Assembly: GCA_000320545.1 (NCBI GenBank)
Contig: ADNK01001788.1
Location: 5,001 to 45,798 of the forward strand
From: Bigelowiella natans CCMP2755
Taxonomy: Eukaryota > Cercozoa > Chlorarachniophyceae
Direction: 5' to 3'
Length of the DNA stretch: 40,798 bases
Shown here: positions 1 through 9,733 of the stretch, piece by piece
Layout: every line of letters begins with the position of its first letter
Numbering within the stretch: the first letter of the stretch is position 1
Position numbers and translations under genes: made by a program
The notes under the pieces: model-generated
The model's database searches: none
Told to the model about the DNA's origin: nothing
Seen by the model: the letters and a program-made list of their open reading frames with translations, nothing else

Positions 1-118
1 TATAAAATCATGGCCTTTATCCCAGTTATGAAGGGGAAAATTCATGAGATATGTATCAACTTGATCAGTCTCAAGTTATATCTCAACAAACCTTCCTTGC
101 TTTAAAATCCAATTTCAG

Positions 119-265
119 GTGCTCCTAAAGAAGGCAACCCCTGAGCCTATTCTGAAGCACGGAAGCCTTTTAGAGAAATCAATAAGTTTGACTTTTTCCT
201 GTAAAGGCAAAGGGAGATTTAGGGACTGGATAAATAGTGGAGCACCCAGTGCAAAATTTACATGA
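119..265 (+). CDS. Possible last exon of an upstream gene
   Basis: A textbook acceptor (pyrimidine-rich, ending AATTTCAG) is followed by a reading frame open for 48 codons that stops at TGA, 110 bp before the start of the next gene. The encoded peptide is basic and has no motif I recognise. It could be the terminal exon of a gene lying to the left of the window, a 5' untranslated exon of the next gene, or chance. Confidence 0.25.
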   Translation: MLLKKATPEPILKHGSLLEKSISLTFSCKGKGRFRDWINSGAPSAKFT

Positions 266-375
266 GTCTAGTTAAGGGGGATGGGAATTTGATCTTGGAG
301 ATTGTGCTGATGGGACATATTTGAATCTTGGATTTGATGTATTTGCCAGTCTTCTGAACTTCACTCGCCAGCGTC

Positions 376-1278
376 ATGCCTCACCCACTCTCAGAACTCG
401 AGGATCAGCCTAACGAATGGCAGACCAGTAAGCCTTAAAATTTTGTCTTCTTCATGGAGGCATGGATTTCATGTTTATTATGCCCTAGTGATGTCCTCAC
501 ATATCCATATGGTAACTTTCAGGTATGCTGAAAGCTCCCTGCGCTGATCCAGCATACTGCTGCTTTGCATGTTTCTGCGCACCTTGCGTCGTCTACATGC
601 AAAGGTAATATTTCTTCTGAGTATACTCCAATAGTTTAATCAATTACAGTGCAATTAAATAACAAATACATTAACTACATTAGGGACGAAATCCTTGGAG
701 AGGAAGGAAAATACAAGTGCTGTCTTGGTATTTTCCCATGTTGCCAGATGGATCTTCCAAAGATTCCATGCTTGTGCTGCGAGATCTGCTGCTGCATTGG
801 TCTTGCTGCATCCGCAAACCGGATCTTCGTTATGCAACGCCTGTAAGTCTTAAAAAACGTTAAAAAAAGAATGTGAAACGGTGTATTCTAGGCTTGTGGG
901 CTTGTGGGCTTCTGAACTTGTACACACACTACTTCATCTGACATCATTGATGACCAAGTTTTCATTACCGTCAATTAGGCAAATCAAGCCTGATCCATGC
1001 GATCAGTACATCATCTGCTGCTCCAACATCATGCAATGTCTTGCAATCTTTGCACGATGCTTCTGCGACGACCAAACGGCAAATTGCATCGAGAACATTG
1101 CCGATCTAATCTTCTGCATTGTCCTCGCCTGCATGAATACCCAGGTACGTAAATTACTCCGAACTCAATAACGAAGCCGATTGAATGGTGCTTTTCTGTT
1201 CTTGTACAGACGAACTATGAAGTGAAGAACAATCCAACTACCGGTGGCACTTGGCCACAGGTTCATCAGATGAAGTAA
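376..1278 (+). CDS. Small Cys-rich protein, PLAC8-like
   Basis: Five exons (376-427, 523-604, 684-842, 979-1144, 1210-1278) join in phase through GT-AG introns of 65-136 nt to give a 175-residue protein. It opens with HPLSELEDQPNEWQT, followed by clustered cysteines (YCCFACFCAPC, KCCLGIFPCC, CLCCEICCC, YIICC). The hydrophobic Cys-rich blocks resemble PLAC8-type membrane-associated proteins, and I associate this arrangement with conserved, unnamed protist proteins. No enzyme motif or cleavable signal peptide is visible. The C-terminal 22 residues are polar. The function is unknown; palmitoylated or metal-binding membrane association is only a guess. The start is the first ATG that keeps the conserved N-terminal motif. 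The exon structure is well supported by phase, the family name less so. Confidence 0.75.
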
Positions 1279-2203
1279 AGTTTTGCAAGATCGTTTTGAG
1301 CTTCTGAACTACCAGCTTGGGAACAGTGATATTTTTCCTCGAGTTTAATTACTTCTGTGGCAGGATACATTTTTGTTCGAATGGCGATTCCCTCTAAATG
1401 TGTTTGATCTCCAACAATATCGGTCGTACTTTTGGAATCGACGTTAAATTGTACTACTTAATGCACTGGCATAAATATAAAAATAAAAAAACAGCTGGTA
1501 CAATTTTTAAAAACTGGCTCATGATGAATAATGATTGTGCGCAGAAATATTTATCGTGCAACAACATGCACGCATGCAATGATCGTAGCAGCAGACGCTA
1601 GTATGTGTGCATGACTTCGTTGTCATTGCATTGCGCTGGATTGTGATTGGTCCAATGCTAGCATGCATGATCTAGTGATACTCAGCACTAGAGAGCAAAC
1701 TAGCAAAGCTGATGAAGCCAGATCCCGATCGATCTAGCGATCGCTAGATCGGTCGGTCACTAAATCTAGCTAGCTAGATCTAGAGATGTTGATCATGCTA
1801 GCATGCTAGCGCATGGCTTGCTAGATGGCTGCAATCCAACAAGCTAGCTACGTCTAGTCACTCTGCTGGAGCTAGCTAGCTAGCTAGCTAGCTAGGCTAG
1901 CTAGCTGCGCTGCTAAACGTGCATGTGCGTGCTAGCGTGCACGCGTCGTGCTCGCAACCACAGCCAAGTGCACATGGAAGTGCTAGAGTGTGCCGCGATG
2001 TGACTTGCATGCGCATGGAGTGATGGTGCAGGCAGGCTGGCTAGCAGGGTCCGATCTGTAGCTGCCATCGCACACATTGCTAGATTGCATCATTGCATCA
2101 CTTGCATGCATGTTGCACAACATTGCTAGATCGCATTGCGCGAGCTAGCGAGGCGGCACGCACACAACAACCATGCACAACACACGATCTGTGCATCCAA
2201 GCA
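1279..2203. other. Spacer rich in AGCT/CTAG palindromes
   Basis: No convincing gene lies here. Between about 1640 and 1920 the sequence is dominated by overlapping GCTAGC, CTAG and GATC words, including an uninterrupted (GCTA)n run near 1870. Further right there are GCATGC-type words. Such self-complementary tracts can form cruciforms. Similar tracts occur near 7530-7770 and 36190-36680. Confidence 0.6.
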
Positions 2204-2290
2204 TGAGATAGACGGATGCAATGAAATGATGTTCAATTTTTTTCATGCAATGGTCATCCCAATGTAGCTGTGCAAAGCAGTGGCTACACG
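2204..2290 (+). repeat. Dispersed spacer element, copy 1
   Basis: Shares the ordered blocks GACGGATG, AATGAAAT, CAATGGTCATCC, AATGTAGCTGTGCAA and GGCTACA with four other copies in the window. It lies in the tail-to-tail spacer between the Cys-rich protein gene and the PB1-UBA gene. No coding potential was seen. Confidence 0.8.
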
Positions 2291-2871
2291 TGCAGATGCA
2301 TGCACATGCACATGCACATGCACACACACACGTGTAATAGCAACAAGCTGCACATGTTGCTTATGAAGCATGAAAACGCAACCAGATCGTGAGCACAGCT
2401 AGTTAGCAATTGCTCCGATCGCTTCAAGCAATGGCTTCTGCCCAGCCCACTTTCATCATCGTTCCGGCTGATTCATTTTGCTGCGATGTTGAAGCAAGCT
2501 AGCTCTCATTCTCATTTCGAAAGGCAAAAGCATTCCGGTTTCTGCAGCCATTTTACAAACTTTTGCCTTTCAGTTCTGTACAAAACAACGCTTTTCCTAA
2601 AGTTATGTGTTTAATGCGAAACAGCTGTCATAGCCATGAAAGATGAATGTGCTATTAGTATGGCCACAAACACGTATCGATGCAATTTCATCGAGACGAG
2701 GATCGTTGGAAGAAAACAAGGAAGCTCAACCCATGAAACGCTGCAGCCCACTCCGATCGTGTTGGTAGGCGACGGTGGCCAAGAACTAGAAAGGTTTCGG
2801 GAATGTTGTAGAAGAGGTAGGCAGCCAAGATATGAACAGTCGTATCATCCTTATTCGCGAGTTCCTCCATT
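2291..2871. other. Spacer with CA/GCATGC words
   Basis: Contains ATGCACATGCACA-type alternating purine-pyrimidine sequence at about 2296-2330 and otherwise unremarkable DNA. The open frames here overlap each other without motifs and look accidental. It includes the presumed 3' untranslated region of the minus-strand PB1-UBA gene. Confidence 0.5.
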
Positions 2872-4445
2872 CTAATCCCGACTCCCTACTCTCTGATAGT
2901 CGCGTAGGTCCTTTACTACTTTGTTAATGTCCCCGTTGTGCAGCTTTAGGAGTATTTTCTTGAACACAAGGTCCTTCTTGCTAGACCAGCCCATCTCAGC
3001 CAGAGTCTTCAGTTGTCTCTCGTAGCGCCCATCGATGTTTCCCACATCACCTATAGACCTCTGCAAATCTACAAATCCAGTGCTAGCTACCATTCGTCCC
3101 TCAGAAACTTCCTCCTCATCTGAGTGAGGTTGGATCACCCGCGCAACAGTAGCACTGGACTCGGATAGGCTAGAGGGGGAGGATGATGATGGTACAACCA
3201 CTACATCGCCTTTAGACGAGGATGATAATGTCCTCTTTTTCTCATCAGTTCTCTCCATGGTGTGATGCGCAACTACAACTCGAGGTGCACTACTGCCGGT
3301 GGCGCTGGTGAACCCGACTAGCTTGACGTTTTCTGTGCTTAACGTTAGCACGGAATTCGATTGCTGCACCTTCGGGTGATGCTCTTCTCTTGGAAGAGCT
3401 GTTGCAGCTGATTTTGGCGAAGTAGCAGTGGGTGCATGAGGAATTTGTTCAGCGGTGGAGCTGATAGACGCATTGAAAGTATCCTTTGCATTTTCGGCAC
3501 TGGGAGATTGATGTGGCTGTTGTTGTCTACTGTGCTTTCGATCAGTTTTCCCTAAGACTAATCTGGTGGGGGAGAACTTACGCTTCAGATCCCTCAGCTC
3601 CTCCACTGTTCTCTTGAGGTTCTCCGCCACCTCAAGCAGGTTTTGACAGGTTTGTGCTGCAGTTTGAACTTTCTGTATCGAAGCGTCTTCTAAATCTAAT
3701 ATCGCTCTTTTTATTGCGTCCATGTTGAGGTCTAGCTTTGTGTCGAGTTGGTTGAGACCTTTGTCTAGTTCATTTCGAATTCCGACTCTTGAGTAACCTA
3801 AGCTGAGGCTGCTACGATACAGTTCCGTGTCATCGGTCTGAAATGAATCGTCACGATCAAATCCAGATTGAAGCCCTGTATCCCCTTGCGTTGATAAGTG
3901 GCGGAGATTGTTGTCGACACAGGATGGTGGGCACGGATCAGCAGACAAGCAGGGAGAATACTTTTCATCTGGTTCTTGCTCCCTCAGAAGTCCGTTGTGA
4001 ACGGATGCAGCTTGGCTTGTTGCCTCGTCGAACGAAGATGGTTGGTTTACAACAGGACGAACAAGCGGGTCTATTGGGTGAGATTGTTTCTTCTGTTCTA
4101 TGTTACTAATAGAGTTTGCCCGCCTCCTAATAAGAAGTCGAATAGTGGGAAGTTTTGTACTGTTCACTTGGCCAGGTTGACCAGAATACTGACAACTCTT
4201 TTTAACATCAAGATCCGAACGAATGGGAACCATGCCTCCCTTAACCTATAAACCATAGATTCATCAGCAAAATGGCATTCGATGGATGAAAGAACTCAGA
4301 CCTTATGGAAAATTTCGTACTCCCCTCCCAATCCACAAGCGACTTCTATTTGATGACGGAGATCGCTGTATGTAATGGGGGATTTCATCTTGAATCGTCT
4401 GACATGGCCGTTGCCAAGCACAATCTTTATGATGCGATCCGTCAT
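2872..4445 (-). CDS. PB1-coiled coil-UBA protein (autophagy-receptor-like)
   Basis: Two exons (4445-4302 and 4245-2872) separated by a 56-nt intron encode 505 residues. Residues 3-70 form a PB1-like domain split by the intron. It has Lys7 and Arg16-Arg17 at the positions of the basic face, a DL helix start and a closing VPIRSDLDV, but no acidic OPCA box, so it would be a basic-type PB1. Residues 202-272 are a heptad-like coiled coil. A Ser-rich disordered stretch with acidic patches follows. Residues 456-500 form a UBA-like helical domain with MGW in place of the usual MGF and HNGDINKVV in helix 3. FVDL at 439-442 fits the W/F/Y-x-x-L/I/V pattern of an Atg8-binding LIR, next to the UBA as in NBR1-type receptors. 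ZZ and FW domains are absent. Function by architecture would be a ubiquitin adaptor or selective-autophagy receptor. It is divergently paired with the PX-C2 gene. Confidence 0.75.
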
Positions 4446-4864
4446 GGAAGCTGGGGGGGGATGGGAAAGAAGAAGGCCAGCTTGTTCTTAAGATTTATGT
4501 GGTGTACAGACGTAACGAAGCTAAAGTAAATGCAATAGATTTGATACAGTCGTCAGGGATACTTTATTGACGTTATGGAAATAATCCATCTTATCCTGTG
4601 TTCCGTTGCCTTCCACTTGAAGTTGATGATACATGTACTCGGAAGTTGGCTCGGGAGAATATCCGGAGGTATGACAGTAGTAAGACACAAGCTTTGCAAA
4701 GTTGAACAATAATTATCCCGATATTTTCCACAGATACAAACCTTAGCCGTATCTCACGCTGCGACAATAATTATCTGGTAATTCTAATAGTATTTTGCGA
4801 ACACAAATCCTCTGTAAGAAGAGTCAGCCTGTCCTCGCCCCTACAAGCGAGCTCTCGTACTGGA
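4446..4864. promoter_or_regulatory. Shared head-to-head promoter region
   Basis: This 419-bp spacer separates the start codons of the divergent PB1-UBA (-) and PX-C2 (+) genes. I see no clear TATA box pair, repeat or additional gene. The frame upstream of the + strand start stays open for some distance, so a slightly earlier start for PX-C2 cannot be excluded. Confidence 0.4.
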
Positions 4865-7030
4865 ATGTCCCGATCTGCGTCCGTCACGCCCGCAGGCACT
4901 CGGACTCGGGCGCGTGTGAGATCTACACCAAGTTCCCAATCTACAAAGACTTCGAGGTATCGCATAATCAATTGATAGCTAGCCCATGTATGTCTGAAGG
5001 CAAACACGATTCAAACTCTTACAACTTTTCATTCGTTTGTAGGACTCGGCAACGCATCTCCAGATGGGAGATAGCCAGACTTGCTCTTAAACCCAGGATC
5101 AGGGAGCTCATAAAAGTGGGCAATATCAAGGTGTGCCATTTCCATATCTTCATGGATTCGTCCGTCACCCTCGTATAATTACATAGGTTTTCATCGAGGA
5201 TGTAAAGCAGACGCGTGATCGTTGGGGCAAAACATACATGCAGTACGTTGTCACGATAGGATGCGGAAATCTTCAGTGGAAAGTATACAAACGCTATTCG
5301 GAATTTGTGTCTCTGCGCTCTCAATGCAATCGATTCCTGCTAAAAGAAAAGCTCCCGAAACTGCCAAGCAAAAAATTGTCGTTCTTTATGAATGAGGAGG
5401 CAGTACAAAGCCGCCGACGGGGACTAGAGATTTTCCTCCATAGCAGTATTCGCATCCCTAGCGTGAAAAGCGCGCGCAATCCAACACTACTTGCATTCCT
5501 TGGTTTCTTTGCTAGTAGGGAGGAGGCAAAGGTCGATATTGAAGATATCGAAGCGTGGAATTCAAGCTATGTTTCCAAGATCCCACCTTGGCTCTATGTA
5601 CTTAAAGCGATGATGCCATCACAGGGAAATAGAGTTCCTATAGGTCTGCTCCGTGTTAATGTCATAAGTGGCAAGAATCTCCCAAGAATGGACATCATAG
5701 GAAGCTCAGATCCGTAATGCAGCCTTAACACAACAGTTTTGATGGGGGTGTTGGTCCTTCCTTTCTTTACGCATCCTTAATATTTTTTCAGTGAAGTAAT
5801 TGATTTGTGCCCATTCTTCTTTCATAAAGGTACGTCGTACTGAAACTGGGGACTAGGGTGGTCCAGGAGGTCAGGACGAAGCATATCCTCAACACCCTCA
5901 ACCCGTGCTGGGAAGAGCAATTCGTATTCGAAGTGATCAATGCCACTAGCACACTCCGCGTGGAGGTATGGGATCATGACCTTGTCGGCGAAGACGATAT
6001 GATTGGTTTCTTCGATATCGCACTGAAGTATCTGACGCACGAGGAGACCATGACCGGTGACTTTTACCTGAAGCCAGCCGAGAAGGAAGGAGATGGTGAT
6101 GGCGACGAAAAGGAAAATTCGATGGATTCCAAAGGCAAAAAGAAGAAGCTAAACAATGTGTGGGAGTCGAAGAGCCCTCCACGAGTAAAACTTCAGCTTC
6201 GGTACAGCTTCTCGCGGCTGGGTGAGATGGCCTCTCACTGGAACCCAGAGCCCGCTCCTCCAGTGCCTGACCCAAAATTCGAAATCGACCTTCTGTACAA
6301 GAACCTGAAGATCCTCCTCATAAACATCGGACCAATCATCAACTTTTTCTATGCTATTTACATGGTGCTCCTTTGGGACGACCCGTACTACAGTGCCTGG
6401 ATCACCTTCTGCTTCGTGGTGACTTGCTTTCACCCCTGGGCACTCGCAGTATTCATCCAGGGCTGGCTTATTTACTACACCTTGACGAAATATGTTGCAT
6501 ACGCCTGGAAGCATGCTCACACTAACGAGATCGAGGCTAAACTCCCCGAATCTCGAATTTCCTCCGCAGCCTTATCAGAACCCCCTCCCGAAGAGTATAA
6601 GCTTGGAATGATTGGCAACACGCTCACACTCGCAATAAAAAGTGCCGGATATACGGAAGACATGACTTGGTATCAAACTAAGTTAGGGACGGCAAACTGG
6701 GCGCTTGAATCCATCTATGCTCTGTTCGATTGGAGCAGCCCTTCGGTGACGAAGTCGATTCTAGTGGTGTTGGTCGGCACATTTTGCTACTCGCTGGTGT
6801 TTCCTGTCCACTACCTTACATTGACGATAGGTTTGTATCTGCTCTTTATGTGGACTACGCCATTCATGGCGATAATGTGGATCCTCGGGGGGTTTGGTCG
6901 GTATATGGGACGCGAGAAAGTCACCTCGACGAAGGCAAAGCAGATGTGGAAAAATGTGTTGGTAGGAGCTCGTGCCAGGGCCATTAGGCGACTTCAATCA
7001 CCACGAGCTGACTCGAAGAAGAAGGATTGA
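4865..7030 (+). CDS. PX and C2 domain protein with C-terminal membrane hairpins
   Basis: Four exons (4865-4956, 5043-5130, 5187-5713, 5830-7030) join in phase to 635 residues. The first 55 residues are Ser/Thr/Arg-rich. A PX domain follows (about 57-170), with the phosphoinositide-binding KRYSEF near residue 95, a Pro-containing loop (LPKLPSKK) and a later basic helix (RRRGLEIFL). A C2 domain spans about 213-330. It keeps Asp in loop 1 (RMDIIGSSDPY) and loop 3 (WDHDLVGEDDMIG), so calcium binding is likely. After an acidic linker, long hydrophobic segments (about 394-417, 428-452, 543-590) look like paired membrane hairpins. Known PX and C2 modules target phosphoinositide-rich membranes, so a membrane-tethering or trafficking role is inferred. 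A longer unspliced frame over the first two exons exists, but it would break at the intron-like TTCGTTTGTAG acceptor; the spliced frame is preferred. Confidence 0.85.
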
Positions 7031-7257
7031 TGGCAACAAAGATTCACACTCGGCATCATGATGTTACATCAATATTGCAGCTTGATCTCGTCTCCTAGAT
7101 GCCATATCGTTGCAAGTGCGTGTACATTAGACACTGCGCCACCGCTGTGTGTATGTAAAACATAGATTATGCTATTTGTGTCGCCATACGATCAACAATA
7201 ACAATGAACAACTCATTAAGCGATGCGTGCGTCGAAGTTTAGATTGTTCTTAAATGT
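7031..7257. other. 3' region of the PX-C2 gene
   Basis: Non-coding. It holds the presumed 3' untranslated region and polyadenylation area of the PX-C2 gene, and leads directly into copy 2 of the dispersed element. Confidence 0.5.
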
Positions 7258-7362
7258 GTGAGACGGATGTAATGAATTAATTAAATATTTTCAATGGTCA
7301 TCCTGATATAGCTATATATGCAAAACAGCGGCTACGGCGCTAACATTGTGCCTGTTTGTTTC
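7258..7362 (+). repeat. Dispersed spacer element, copy 2
   Basis: Begins GTGAGACGGATGTAATGAAT and continues through CAATGGTCATCC, ACAGCGGCTAC and CTGTTTGTTTC, matching copies 3 and 4 over about 105 bp. It starts 228 bp after the PX-C2 stop codon and has the same orientation as that gene. Confidence 0.85.
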
Positions 7363-8223
7363 GGCAATGATGTGCTTCATGCTATCACAATGTGTTTGCA
7401 TGAAAGCATCCGTGTCATCTGTCCGTTCGAAGCATGTGTGCACAGCAGTCCTCATCTAAATATAAGCATGCATGGCGATGCGGCGGCTATTCAGATATCG
7501 TCATGTCAAGAAACCGCGTGCGCACGTACGTACGTCTAGCTAGCTAGCAGACGTGCTAGCGTGCATGCATGCGCAGCTGCTAGGAACATCACTCTATAGC
7601 TAGCAGTCGTAGGCTGGCCGCAATGGAGGCCTAACAAAAATGGACATTGCATCGAAGTATAGAGAACTATAGCTAGTCTGCCGCTATCTAGCTGTGGCCG
7701 TTGAGTTCGCAGCATGTAGCTCTACAGCTGCATATCACTATAGTGGTCGTACATTGGCTGCCTACGTCGTTAGGTTGATGTGCTGCTACACACATATGCG
7801 CGGTGTTCTATAGCTCTAGAGCTGCAAGTACGTAGTTGCGCGGCGTCGCAGATGCTGACAACACGATCTAATAAGAAAAGCTTTACAAATGACTGAAATG
7901 CCTGCTCCCAGCAGTGGATAGGTGTAATCCAAGCCTTCAAATTGTGCCTGCAAACGCGGTGCATATGCTACGACTATTGAGTCTGGTTCAGGAAGAGACG
8001 AAGCTGCTGTCTATTGATATCATCCATCTTGTCGTGTGATGATTTCTGATGAAAATATTATCATCAGAATGGTTTCATCATCAGAAAGTCATATTCAAAT
8101 AGACCGGGATCTTCATCTTAATTTTCTTGCCAGAGATGGAGGAGTATCGAACTACAGTTTTGTACTTGCTCTGGACAGTCAAATTAATGCAAATACATGA
8201 GTTGGCATGATGCAAGTACTTTA
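7363..8223. other. Spacer with CTAG-rich tracts
   Basis: From about 7530 to 7770 CTAGCTAGC and CTATAG words recur, as in the first spacer. The region then becomes unremarkable, with a small imperfect repeat around 8040-8085 (GATTTCTGATGAAAATATTA followed by related ATCATCAGAA words). No gene is supported. Confidence 0.5.
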
Positions 8224-9142
8224 TCATTTTTGCACCTTCTTTTTCTTCTTCGGCTCGTCTTCCGAACTAGATGATTCGTCATCGCTAGTGCATAATTCAA
8301 AAGACATGAATATAGAGGCTATAAGATCGAGCGACATATCTCATACCTGTCAGAATCACTGTCGGATTTCTTCTTCTTCTTCTTCTGAAATGTAAAGAAA
8401 AAGTAGAGGCATGAGTGTGAGAGAAGAGACCAACACTCATATTTTCCTTCTATTAAGGGAAGTGTCGACCTTTTTCTTTTTCTTCTTGTCCTTTTTCTTC
8501 GTTTTCTTTTTATCTTTCTTCTTCTCTTTCCTAATTAAGAACAAATGATAATGTACGAAGTTAGGCCGTTGCTTAGCTTTCACGCAATGAGGAATTACTT
8601 GCGCCTTTTCTTTGATTTTCGGCTTGATTCCTTACTATCCTCTGAGTCCGAATCATCTTTCTTATCTATTTTACTTCCCCGTTTGGAAGATTTTGAGGAT
8701 CTACTCTTGCCCTCATCATCATCACTTTCTTCGCCGTCTTCGAGCCGCCTTTTAGTTCCTTTCTTCCTCTTCTCCTCGGCCTCTTTATTCGGACCTAAAG
8801 CATAGGATATATGCAATAAATAGGACTGGGGGAGATTTGTCGGTTTATCTATCCTATGGTATCGAAGGTTTGCTCAGTCAAATCACAACTTTATTAGCTG
8901 TGTCTCCAGCGGAATGAGTACCGCTACTCTTTAAACTGCTGAATCAAGTAACTTGCATTGATCTTGAATATTCTATTACTGCATACAGACCATCGTCCGG
9001 CATTGCTCTCGAAAATCCACACCTCCACCGAATCTATCTCAAGTATGGAGGGTTCTTGTCTGGGCGCGAGGAGCAATCGCGTTGGTGCGTGGGCCGCTGC
9101 GGATGGCTGACCTCTGTGTTTGAAGGCTGTTCCACGTCGCAA
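8224..9142 (-). CDS. Lys/Ser/acid-rich protein, 5' end unresolved
   Basis: Five exons can be phased on the minus strand: about 9142-8953, 8794-8599, 8530-8470, 8384-8347 and 8284-8224. They give at least 181 residues. The first exon encodes a folded-looking segment (DSVEVWIFESNAGRWSV). The rest is low-complexity: GEESDDDEGKSRSS, SDSEDSKESSRK, then about 26 residues that are nearly all Lys, a SDSDSDSDDESSSSEDE acidic/serine tract and a Lys-rich end (KKKKKVQK). Such charged tracts are typical of nucleolar or chromatin-associated proteins and casein-kinase-2 targets, but I recognise no family. The first donor (AA/GTTACTT) is weak and the true start probably lies further upstream. It is paired head-to-head with the secreted coiled-coil gene. 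Confidence 0.6.
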
Positions 9143-9733
9143 TAAGGCCTTTTTTTTATCGGCCTTTTGACAGAAATTGTTAGTTGTTCAGATAAATTAT
9201 TCTAAAATATTTTACCAAAGGATAGTTCCCGAGTAATATGTAGCCCAAACGGAGTCATTCTGCTTTAGGAATCCGCGCCAACACGGCTTCTCCGAAGACG
9301 AGCGAAGAAATCGCAGCACCAGTGGTAGTATGGGGAGTTAGTTTTGTACCAAGAGCGAATTTGTAGAACGGAGTACAAACGTGATATATTTTCATCCTGC
9401 GTCTTGACGTACAGAACCTTTCAGATAGTGCCGAGAAGATGTTAAAGTTTGCGACTTAATTCTTCGGCAAGGGATGACTTTGAAATGAGTTTGAATTTGG
9501 CACCACTGCAGGAACAGGAAGGAGCCCTGCGACTTTGAGGGGAGGAAAGCTTGGAAATTCTGATGGGATCCTAGGCTGGGAACTAAATCGACTGCCACCC
9601 TCTTCCTACCAAACCTAGTCAAAAAGATAAAATCCTATCGTATAGGCGCGGTCAATAATACTCAGAAGAAGAAAATATGAAGATAGAGTGAGAATCAAGA
9701 ACTCGCAGCTGTTCTTAAGAAGCGTTGGAACGA
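9143..9733. promoter_or_regulatory. Head-to-head spacer, may hold a minus-strand first exon
   Basis: Spacer between the minus-strand Lys-rich gene and the plus-strand secreted gene. A minus-strand ATG near 9257 (MTPFGLHITRELSF, followed by a GTAAAAT donor) could start the Lys-rich gene, but I could not connect it in phase. No repeat or RNA gene was seen. Confidence 0.35.

Noticed and set aside
2204-2290. The dispersed element as an H/ACA or C/D snoRNA
   Set aside because: It has a possible double hairpin and an ACA, but it is too short and the second stem is not kept in copies 2, 3 and 5. No box C/D pair is visible.
4795-5178. A 127-codon continuous frame at the start of the PX-C2 gene
   Set aside because: It reads through a strong intron (GTATCG to TTTGTAG). 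The spliced frame from 4865 joins in phase and gives a more natural Arg/Ser-rich N-terminus.
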